Positions 24,927 to 31,781 of a stretch of 64,000 bases of DNA are shown here, piece by piece. The translations under genes and the position numbers were made by a program. The DNA is from Bacteroidales bacterium (GTDB taxonomy: Bacteria > Bacteroidota > Bacteroidia > Bacteroidales > Paludibacteraceae): contig JALFZG010000053.1 of NCBI GenBank assembly GCA_022784645.1, forward strand, positions 1 to 64,000, in the 5' to 3' direction. Under the pieces are notes generated by a model, which worked only from the letters and a program-made list of their open reading frames with translations, had not been told where the DNA came from and ran no database searches. Each line of letters opens with the position of its first letter. Positions within the stretch are counted from its first letter, which is position 1.

Positions 24927-27344
24927 ATGAAAAAAATCATTTTTATTTTTCTCTTTATTTTTTCCGTATGCGCGAGTCAGGCCGCTCGCGTAAGCGGTAT
25001 TGTGCTCTCCGATGATGGGCAGGTGCTGATTGGCGCAAACGTGTATTGGGCCAACACAGGCAATGGCACAATCACAGACTTGGATGGCCGCTTCAGTTTG
25101 CAAACCATCAGCGAAACGAATAAGCTCGTGTGCTCGTATATGGGTTATCACAACGATACGACTATCGTTCACGGCAAAGGCGAACTGACCATCGTGCTGG
25201 TGAGTGACCTGATTCTGGATGAAGTGACCATCACAGAGCGCAAGTTGGGCGTTATCAAGTCGCGCGTATCAGCTTTCGATACGCAAACGCTGGATGGCGC
25301 TGAGCTCTGCAAGGCGGCTTGCTGCAACCTCTCCGAAGCTTTTGAAACCAACGCCTCAGTGGATGTGGCTTATTCGGATGCAGCTACGGGTGCCAAGACT
25401 ATTAAGATGCTCGGCTTGAGCGGCACCTATGTGCAGCTGCTGCATGAGAACACCCCCGGCATCCGAGGCTTGGGACAGTCGTTCGGAATGGAGTATATCC
25501 CTGGCCCTTGGATGAGCAGTATCCAAGTGAGCAAAGGTACCTCGTCGGTAATCAACGGCTATGAGGCTACTACCGGCCAAATCAACGTGGAGTTCTTAAA
25601 GCCGCAGACGCAAGACCCTATCTCTGTAAATGCGATGATCAACTCAGAGCTCCATGCCGAGCTCAATGTGGAGGGTGGATGGCAAATCCCGCTCAGGGAG
25701 CACGAGCATGAGGAAGAAGAACACGAGCACGGTGACCATTGCCATCATAAGAAACTGCATACTGGCATCTTAGCCCATTGGCAGCAAGGCTTTATGCAAA
25801 TGGATGAGAACCACGATACGTTCTACGAAATGCCGAAATCTACCAATATCAACCTCGCCAACCGCTGGGTTTATACCGATGGCAAATATACGTTTCAGGC
25901 ATTCGTTCGCGGCTTGTATGATCGTCGCATCGGTGGCCAGACGACTACTCGCGACTCGCTCGATGAGAGTGGCTCCTTAGTAAGCAAACTGCCAATTGAT
26001 AACCCCTATAAAATCGACCTCAACACCTGGCGAATAGATGGCTACATGAAGAACGGCTATATCTTCAACGAAGAAACGGGTTCGAGCTTGGGCATTATCG
26101 CTGCGGCTTCGTATCATAATCAAGCGAACCGGTATGGTCTTCGCGAGTGGAACGCCAATCAGACCAACGCTTATCTGAATGCGCTGACACAGTTCAATTT
26201 CGAGGGTTCTCCGCGATTGGAGATGGATAACGACCACCGCCTAACGGTAGGATTGAGTGTGAACTACGATGGCTATCGCGAGCAACTACTCCTGCCCTTG
26301 CAAGTGGCCGACACTACGCTTGACCGGTGGGAGTTGACGCCCGGTATCTTTGCCGAATACAACCTCAAGTTAGAGGACAAACTGTCGCTTGTGGCGGGCT
26401 TACGAATGGACTATAGCACGATGTATGGCGTTTTCTTTACGCCTCGCGTAAACGTGCGCTACTCGCCATGGGAGTGGTGGACGATCCGAGCCAGTGCCGG
26501 TATGGGATACCGCAGCCCGAATGCCATTGCTGACAATGCGTATATGTTGCCCTCGAGCCGAACGATTGTGCTCCAGAGTGCGCCAGAGCAGGAGCGGGCG
26601 GTCAATGCAGGCGTCAGCACCACCTTCTATATTCCCATGGGTAGCCGCGAACTGCAGCTCTCGGGCGAATATTACTATACAGGTTTCCAAAACTGCTTAG
26701 TAGCTGATATGGACCAATCCACCGATGCCGTTTACCTCTATAACCTCTCCGATATCCGCACTCTCTACAAGCGCAAGGCAGAGAGTTATGCGCAGACGAT
26801 GCAGGTAGAGGCTACGATGGAGATTCTCCGCGGTTGGACGCTTACGGCTGCTTTCCGCTATACCGATGTGAAGCAGACGACCTTGCGTTATGCGCTCAAC
26901 GATAAGGGTGAGAACGTGCTTACGCCTTCGCTTCGCCAGAAGCCCCTCACCAATACGTTTAAGGGAATCATCACCACCAGTTATCAGACGCCGCTCAAGA
27001 AATGGCAGTTCGACTTCACCGCGCAGTTCAATGGTGGTGGCCGCATGCCCGATGGCTTCAATGCGTATTTCCTCAATGACCTCCAATCTACGCAGTATGT
27101 GGAGAAAAACGGCAGTCTGTATTACAAATGGTATCCGCAACTGATGGCGCAAATTACCAAATATTGGCGCACTTGCAGCTTGTATGTAGGTGCTGAGAAT
27201 ATGACCAATTTCCGCCAAGAGAACCCCGTGATTGGTGCAGATGCACCATATGAAGCGGGTTTTGATGCTTCGATGGCATGGGGCCCCATCACAGGATGGA
27301 AAGTGTATGCCGGTTTCCGATGGTCGCTCGGCAAGGAAGAGTAA
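24927..27344 (+). CDS. TonB-dependent receptor with CarboxypepD_reg-like domain and His-rich loop
   Basis: 805 residues with a signal peptide (MKKIIFIFLFIFSVCASQAA). Residues 21-95 form a carboxypeptidase-regulatory-like domain (GIVLSDDGQVLIGANVYW), about 100-225 the plug (GLGQSFGMEYIPGPWMSSIQVSKGT), and the rest a 22-strand-type barrel. Residues 258-278 are a His/Glu cluster (EHEHEEEEHEHGDHCHHKK) in an extracellular-type loop. Outer-membrane import of a metal or metal complex, energised by TonB, is the likely role. The gene lies between a HYC_CC_PP protein and a secreted HMA protein. Confidence 0.88.
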   Translation: MKKIIFIFLFIFSVCASQAARVSGIVLSDDGQVLIGANVYWANTGNGTITDLDGRFSLQTISETNKLVCSYMGYHNDTTIVHGKGELTIVLVSDLILDEVTITERKLGVIKSRVSAFDTQTLDGAELCKAACCNLSEAFETNASVDVAYSDAATGAKTIKMLGLSGTYVQLLHENTPGIRGLGQSFGMEYIPGPWMSSIQVSKGTSSVINGYEATTGQINVEFLKPQTQDPISVNAMINSELHAELNVEGGWQIPLREHEHEEEEHEHGDHCHHKKLHTGILAHWQQGFMQMDENHDTFYEMPKSTNINLANRWVYTDGKYTFQAFVRGLYDRRIGGQTTTRDSLDESGSLVSKLPIDNPYKIDLNTWRIDGYMKNGYIFNEETGSSLGIIAAASYHNQANRYGLREWNANQTNAYLNALTQFNFEGSPRLEMDNDHRLTVGLSVNYDGYREQLLLPLQVADTTLDRWELTPGIFAEYNLKLEDKLSLVAGLRMDYSTMYGVFFTPRVNVRYSPWEWWTIRASAGMGYRSPNAIADNAYMLPSSRTIVLQSAPEQERAVNAGVSTTFYIPMGSRELQLSGEYYYTGFQNCLVADMDQSTDAVYLYNLSDIRTLYKRKAESYAQTMQVEATMEILRGWTLTAAFRYTDVKQTTLRYALNDKGENVLTPSLRQKPLTNTFKGIITTSYQTPLKKWQFDFTAQFNGGGRMPDGFNAYFLNDLQSTQYVEKNGSLYYKWYPQLMAQITKYWRTCSLYVGAENMTNFRQENPVIGADAPYEAGFDASMAWGPITGWKVYAGFRWSLGKEE

Positions 27345-27413
27345 TATATGAATTCGGGTTCTATCAATTCTATTGGTAAAGGATTGGTAGGCCCTACCTA
27401 AATAAGTACCGAA

Positions 27414-27737
27414 ATGAAAAAAATGATGATGGCATTGGTGCTCTGCCTTATGAGCATCTCTGTGGCTTTTGCGAAAGGAGAAAAGCAGGTTGTAGTATTC
27501 GACGTGGACCTTCATTGCCAGGGTTGCGTAACGAAGATTGAGAAGAACATCGCATTCGAGAAAGGGGTAAAAGACCTGCAATGCGACCTCAAAGAGCATA
27601 CCGTAAAGGTGGTTTTCCTATCGGATAAGACCGATATCAAGACTCTCCAAACGGCTTTTGCGAAATTGGGTAAAACGGCTATTGTAAACAAAGACCTCAC
27701 GGCAAAAGCTCAACAAGCAGCGACTAAGAAAAAGTAA
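27414..27737 (+). CDS. Secreted heavy-metal-associated (HMA) domain protein
   Basis: 107 residues with a signal peptide (MKKMMMALVLCLMSISVAFA). One HMA domain follows with the metal site HCQGCVTKIEKNI (CxxC at about residues 38-41) and KDLQCDLKEHTVKVVF. The tail is Lys/Ala-rich. HMA domains bind soft metals, classically Cu(I). Being exported, it may act as a periplasmic carrier between the TonB receptor and an inner-membrane transporter. Confidence 0.88.
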   Translation: MKKMMMALVLCLMSISVAFAKGEKQVVVFDVDLHCQGCVTKIEKNIAFEKGVKDLQCDLKEHTVKVVFLSDKTDIKTLQTAFAKLGKTAIVNKDLTAKAQQAATKKK

Positions 27738-27839
27738 TGACACGGGTTTCTATAAGTTCAAAAAATCTTGCGAACGCTATTTATAGAACCCTCCATATCG
27801 ATAAAAAAACGGGTAAAACAGCACTTTTGTCCGTTTTTT

Positions 27840-27871
27840 TTTGGCTATTCCAAAAATTGTTTGTACCTTTG
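27840..27871 (+). promoter_or_regulatory. tRNA-Leu promoter
   Basis: -33 TTTG 27840-27843, 20-bp spacer, -7 TACCTTTG 27864-27871; the expected start is just ahead of the tRNA. Confidence 0.75.
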
Positions 27872-27897
27872 CAGTCGCTTTCTGCCGAAAGCTATGG

Positions 27898-27983
27898 GCC
27901 GCCATGGTGGAATAGGTAGACACGAGGGACTTAAAATCCCTTGCCCAGTGATGGGCGTGCCGGTTCGACCCCGGCTGGCGGTA
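27898..27983 (+). tRNA. tRNA-Leu (TAA anticodon)
   Basis: 86 nt with a long variable arm. Acceptor GCCGCCA/TGGCGGT, anticodon stem AGGGA/TCCCT with loop CTTAAAA (anticodon TAA), variable arm TGCCCAGTGATGGGCG, T-arm GCCGG-TTCGACC-CCGGC. CCA is not encoded. Confidence 0.95.
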
Positions 27984-27989
27984 CCTCAT

Positions 27990-28022
27990 TGCAGCTCCTC
28001 AATCAAGGGGGCTGCATTTTTT
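27990..28022 (+). terminator. Terminator after tRNA-Leu
   Basis: TGCAGCTCC...GGGGCTGCA stem followed by TTTTTTG. Confidence 0.75.
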
Positions 28023-28277
28023 GTATGCTCCCGAAAGAACCTTGTACCATATTTCTTTCCCTCCATGTCCACCTGAATAGAAATCTGCGAGTGTGCGGGG
28101 ACAAGAGGGTTAGGATTAAACCTCGCAGGGGTGAATAAAATGATAAAGAACAAGATAGACTTGTTTTGAGTTTATATTTTTATGAACAAAATTATCAAAA
28201 TTTTACAAAATTATTTCTCGTTGTCTGGAATAAAGAATAATCTTGTTTAATCTTGAGAATCTTGTTATTTAAAAGAA

Positions 28278-28329
28278 CAACGGCCTTCGGCCTATTATCA
28301 AAATTTTTCAACGGCCTTAGGCCTATTAT
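28278..28329. repeat. Two copies of a GGCC-triloop hairpin repeat
   Basis: The 21-mer CAACGGCCTT(C/A)GGCCTATTAT occurs at 28278-28298 and 28309-28329. Each copy folds as GGCC-tt(c/a)-GGCC. The design (short GC stem, three-base loop, AT linker) is the same as in the array at 7139-7375. It lies in a gene-free stretch (27984-28948) in which no convincing protein frame was seen. Confidence 0.7.
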
Positions 28330-28492
28330 TTTTTTCTGCAACCATCAGGAACGCTCCTTGGCGCTTGGAACTATTGGGATGCCCGCAGGGCTATTTTGTA
28401 TTGTTTGTTGGCAGGAGATAATATCTCCGTCTTCACTCATCCTCCGGCCCTGGACCGCCTTCAGGGCTCATTGCGGCTATTCGTGTGCGCGT

Positions 28493-28536
28493 GTGCGGTG
28501 ATAATGCGATGAGTGTGCTATGAGAGTGCGATGCGT
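28493..28536. repeat. 11-bp periodic array, four units
   Basis: GTGCGGTGATA, ATGCGATGAGT, GTGCTATGAGA, GTGCGATGCGT follow each other without gaps. Read on the other strand the consensus is close to ACTCATCGCAC, like the units at 42307-42449. Confidence 0.65.
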
Positions 28537-28671
28537 TTCATTGGGGCCCCCAGAGAGCTATGCTCGAATGGGGAGAGGAGGAGATGCGGAGCGCTGCAGT
28601 CTCTGACCCGGGAAGAGACTTTCGTTAGCGAAGCCATCTCCGACGATTCGTGCCTCATCTGATTGCGAGTG

Positions 28672-28704
28672 CAAAGATACGACGAACATTTTGGGTTTTG
28701 CAAA
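28672..28704 (-). promoter_or_regulatory. Orphan minus-strand promoter
   Basis: Plus-strand CAAAGATA (28672-28679; TATCTTTG on the minus strand) and CAAA (28701-28704; TTTG) with 21-bp spacing. Leftward transcription would enter the gene-free stretch down to the tRNA-Leu terminator; no open frame of note follows, so a non-coding RNA or a relic is possible. Confidence 0.45.
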
Positions 28705-28766
28705 TTTTTTTCGAAAAAAATGAAAAAAAGTGAAAAAAAACTTATTTACCTACGTTAAAAACGAGG

Positions 28767-28918
28767 ATGAATTGCATGAATTGCAGAATTGCACATAATT
28801 GTCGGCGAGTATAGGTAAAAAAAAATGTCAATATATATATAATATTATATATTATATATATATTGGCCAAAATACCCAGCCTGCATGAATGTGCAATTCT
28901 GCAATTCATGCAATCCAT
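28767..28918. repeat. 152-bp structure bounded by 29-bp inverted repeats
   Basis: The left arm 28767-28795 and the right arm 28890-28918 are reverse complements over 29 nt with one mismatch (at 28915). The centre (28829-28865) is itself a near-perfect AT palindrome, CAATATATATATAAT...ATTATATATATATTG. No frame is encoded. The form is that of a MITE-like element or a large cruciform; no target duplication is obvious at the edges. Confidence 0.75.
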
Positions 28919-28948
28919 GGTTAGATTTTTGCATTTATGGAGCCTCTC

Positions 28949-29962
28949 TTATGGTTGCTTCAGCGAGCGGGCGAGGGAGGGAGAAATGCTGTTTTCGTAA
29001 GATTGGCACACGTCTTGTGCAAAGCGCTTGCCCATTTCAATGCAGGTTGCCCAATCGTTTTCTGTCAGTTCGGAAATTTTTAACCCATTTCTGACGAAAC
29101 CGTATAGAAAGCCAGCATTGAAATTATCACCGGCCCCTACCGTGCTCACGGTGGGGATTTTGTTTACGGCAAACGTACGAAGGAACTGAGGCGTACAAAG
29201 GTAAACAGCCCCACTCCCGGTAGTGCATATAAACCATTGACAATAGTGGCGAATGAGGTTATGATACAGCCTGCATACTGCCTGTTCTACAATGGTTGCA
29301 TCGGTGCTCCCCAAGTCAGAGATTCGGAGCGTTTTTGCAAGCTGTTGCCCATTCTCCTGCTGCCATAGCGGACATTCTGCTGAGCCGAAAAGCGTAAGCA
29401 GATCTTCGGTAGAGGCGCGTACAATAGAAGAGAGCGCCAGGTTCTCCATGATGGCATCATACACTTTGGGCAAGTCGGCTATATGCGGTTTGCGGAAATT
29501 GATATCGTAATAGAGCGTGGCTCCGGCATCATGTGCCTCCTGGAGCATCGTTTTTACGGCCGGCCGGATGGCCGGATTGATGGAGAAAAAGGAGCCAAAC
29601 AACACGGCATCATCCGGTTGGCAATTCAGCGTACGCGCCTCTGTGCGCACGCTCGCGTGATCCTTATAAAACGCGTATTGAGCATCGTTTTGCTGATTCA
29701 GGAAAGCCAGCGACAGATGCGATTTCATTCCCTGTTGCCGGCTTACAAACGCATCGCTCACGCCATTATCACGCAAGTATTGGCAGGTGATATCACCGAT
29801 ATGGTCGTCGCCCGTTTCGGTCACGATGCAGCAATCCATTCCCGCTCTGCCGAGCGAGATGATGGAATTAAACGTGCTGCCTCCGGGAATGGCGGCTTGC
29901 GGCTGGTCGTTTTTGAAAAGGATATCCAGCACGGTCTCCCCGATGCCAAAAATGCGTGCCAT
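28949..29962 (-). CDS. PfkB-family carbohydrate kinase
   Basis: 337 residues from ATG 29962 (a TTG two codons earlier is less likely). The start RIFGIGETVLDILF and GGSTFNSIISLGRAG give the ribokinase fold; signature 2 is STVGAGDNFNAGFLYG near residue 260 with the catalytic Asp. The substrate-binding part resembles fructokinase-like or nucleoside kinases; the sugar is not known. It follows the TlpA-like lipoprotein by 19 bp on the same strand. Confidence 0.88.
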   Translation of the reverse strand: MARIFGIGETVLDILFKNDQPQAAIPGGSTFNSIISLGRAGMDCCIVTETGDDHIGDITCQYLRDNGVSDAFVSRQQGMKSHLSLAFLNQQNDAQYAFYKDHASVRTEARTLNCQPDDAVLFGSFFSINPAIRPAVKTMLQEAHDAGATLYYDINFRKPHIADLPKVYDAIMENLALSSIVRASTEDLLTLFGSAECPLWQQENGQQLAKTLRISDLGSTDATIVEQAVCRLYHNLIRHYCQWFICTTGSGAVYLCTPQFLRTFAVNKIPTVSTVGAGDNFNAGFLYGFVRNGLKISELTENDWATCIEMGKRFAQDVCQSYENSISPSLARSLKQP

Positions 29963-29981
29963 TTGCAAATGAAGCGGGTGG

Positions 29982-30959
29982 TTAGTTCAAGTTCTCGATA
30001 ATGGCTTCCTCTATTTCTGCACCACGCAAGCCGCGGGCGAGGATAGTGCCATCGCCTGAAATCAAGAGGATTACAGGAATGCCAGAGATGCCGTATGCGT
30101 CTGAACCAATCCGTTGTGCATTGATGATTTGCGGATATCTGATGCCTAAGGCTTCAATCGCTTTGAGCGTAGCTTCCGGTTCATCCCATGTAGCTACACC
30201 TACTACCTCTACGCCCTGGTCTTTGTAGCGCTCATATACTTCCTTCAAATAAGGGATTTCTTCTCTGCACGGACGGCACCATGACGCCCAAAAATCTACG
30301 ATTGTGAGTTTTCTGCCATTCCCCACATAGTCGCTCAGGCGCTGCGTCTTTCCCTCATAAGGAACTTCGATATCTATAAACGGATGGCCTACTGAGGAAT
30401 TTACTTGAACGCGCCAAGTCTCTGCCTCTTGCTTCATAAATGCCGTGTTCTTTACAATCTCCGAAGCACTCTCATACAATGCCAACGCGTCTTCTGCTTG
30501 CATATCATAGCCCATATAATACAGAATCACAGCCCCCATCAGATCTTCTTTGTGTTCGGCATACGCTTCTTTCATCATCAAATCGTAGGCGTCGAACGTT
30601 TCCTGTTCTTCGAGCATCATGAGAAACTCTGAGAGCTCCTGCGCGAGCGGTGTTCCGGTCAGATGATCAGTTGACATATCCAAATGGAGTTCACCCGTTT
30701 CGGCAAATATATATTCGCGCATGCGGATGCTCGGGATAGAAAGGTTATATACCTCGTTTGGATTCAAATCGCGGAGTTCCATGCGGAAACATCCGTTTTC
30801 AATAAGCACGGAATCAATAATCTCATTGCTTCCCAATACAGAGAGGTAAGCATACCCTTCTGCTTCGGCATTGCCATCGGCGGTGATTACTAAAGACGGA
30901 GCTTTCGTGCAGGCAACCATGCTGATTGTTGCGAGCAATATTACGACTAACTTTTTCAT
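29982..30959 (-). CDS. TlpA/thioredoxin-like lipoprotein with DUF4369-type N-domain
   Basis: 325 residues from ATG 30959. The lipobox is SMVAC at residues 13-17, so the protein is anchored by lipid. Residues about 20-180 resemble the DUF4369 domain; the C-terminal part is thioredoxin-like: LTIVDFWASWCRPCREEIPYL with CxxC, GVATWDE, and YGISGIPVILLI with the cis-Pro. The family (ResA/TlpA) acts as an extracytoplasmic thiol-disulfide reductase. Own promoter at 31056-31087; likely co-transcribed with pfkB. Confidence 0.87.
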   Translation of the reverse strand: MKKLVVILLATISMVACTKAPSLVITADGNAEAEGYAYLSVLGSNEIIDSVLIENGCFRMELRDLNPNEVYNLSIPSIRMREYIFAETGELHLDMSTDHLTGTPLAQELSEFLMMLEEQETFDAYDLMMKEAYAEHKEDLMGAVILYYMGYDMQAEDALALYESASEIVKNTAFMKQEAETWRVQVNSSVGHPFIDIEVPYEGKTQRLSDYVGNGRKLTIVDFWASWCRPCREEIPYLKEVYERYKDQGVEVVGVATWDEPEATLKAIEALGIRYPQIINAQRIGSDAYGISGIPVILLISGDGTILARGLRGAEIEEAIIENLN

Positions 30960-31055
30960 GATAAATAGTTTTTTTTTGTGCAGTAGGGCCTTTTTAGCCC
31001 CCACTATTATGCTTATTATTTTGTATTTCCTACAGTTTGAAACGAATTGATGCTG

Positions 31056-31087
31056 CAAAATTACGCAAAAAAAATAATATATCCAAA
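31056..31087 (-). promoter_or_regulatory. Promoter for the TlpA-like lipoprotein gene
   Basis: -7 TAATTTTG (plus CAAAATTA 31056-31063), 20-bp spacer, -33 TTTG (plus CAAA 31084-31087). The leader is about 95 nt. Confidence 0.75.
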
Positions 31088-31400
31088 AAAAAATGAAAGA
31101 AAATGCAAAAAATCTTTATTCGTGGTTTTTTATGCAGATAGGCGGTTTTTTGCCGGATTGCAAGTTGGCAAAATATAAATTGCAAAATGGAAATATATAA
31201 GAAATGTTGCAAAATAGTAGAATTTCTACATATTTTTACGTAAAATTGCACATTTTTACTATTTTCAGGCTGATTCTTAAGGCGAATTGAAATTTTGTAA
31301 AAAGCCCGACGGCAATGCGATTTTCCGAAATGCCAAAACAAAATCCGCGAGTAGGAACTCAAAATTGCGCGAATAGGACATGTTTTTTCAGAGAAAGCAG

Positions 31401-31520
31401 TAATTTTGCAGCGTCTTAGAAATAAGACACTTACTACTACTAATTTACTACTACTTACTACTACATTACTAACTACTATTAATGGAACTCCCGCGACCGA
31501 GAAGGCCGCGGGAGTTTCGT
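31401..31520 (+). ncRNA. Candidate small RNA of about 105 nt
   Basis: A -7 box TAATTTTG lies at 31401-31408 (no clear -33). Right at the expected start (about 31413) GTCTTA-GAAA-TAAGAC forms a hairpin with a GNRA loop. An unstructured run of TTACTACTAC-type repeats follows (31430-31480), then a 10-bp GC-rich hairpin AACTCCCGCG/CGCGGGAGTT (31486-31516) and TTTCGTTG. No frame is open across it. This promoter, 5' hairpin, open middle, terminator layout is that of a regulatory RNA. The gene-free stretch 30960-31781 holds this, the ATPase remnant and AT-rich DNA. Confidence 0.5.
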
Positions 31521-31566
31521 TGTGGGGATACCGTCCGTAAACCCGTATGTTGGTGGTAGGTGTCGC

Positions 31567-31683
31567 TCATGCAATCACTTGATATGACTTACCGCATCTA
31601 CGCACACCAGTAATAATCTTAATCATATCATTATTACTGGCACTGATAAGTTTTTTTAGATACAAATCGCGATTAAATACCAT
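31567..31683 (-). pseudogene. Remnant of an AAA (AAA_14/DUF4143) ATPase
   Basis: From ATG 31683 the minus strand encodes 38 residues: MVFNRDLYLKKLIS, then MIKIITGVRRCGKSY with a full Walker A, then QVIA and a TGA. The first 34 residues match the start of the large Bacteroidota family of putative AAA ATPases with a C-terminal DUF4143 domain (about 400 residues). Everything after the P-loop is gone, so this is a truncated relic. Confidence 0.75.
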
Positions 31684-31781
31684 AATCTCAGCGTTTTTTT
31701 GTGTATTTCCACACTTTTACGCTGTCTCCTTTCGTCCACTATACCTATTCAGCGTAATGTATATCGAAAACTTCTCTCAGA

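Noticed and set aside
27941-28138. 65-codon frame over tRNA-Leu
   Set aside because: Overlaps the tRNA and its terminator; no coding signal.
28253-28501. 82-codon frame in the gene-free stretch
   Set aside because: Runs through hairpin repeats and has no recognisable pattern or ribosome-binding context.
28829-28865. AT palindrome as a replication origin
   Set aside because: No DnaA-box cluster, no dnaA, dnaN or partition genes nearby. It is the centre of a larger inverted repeat.
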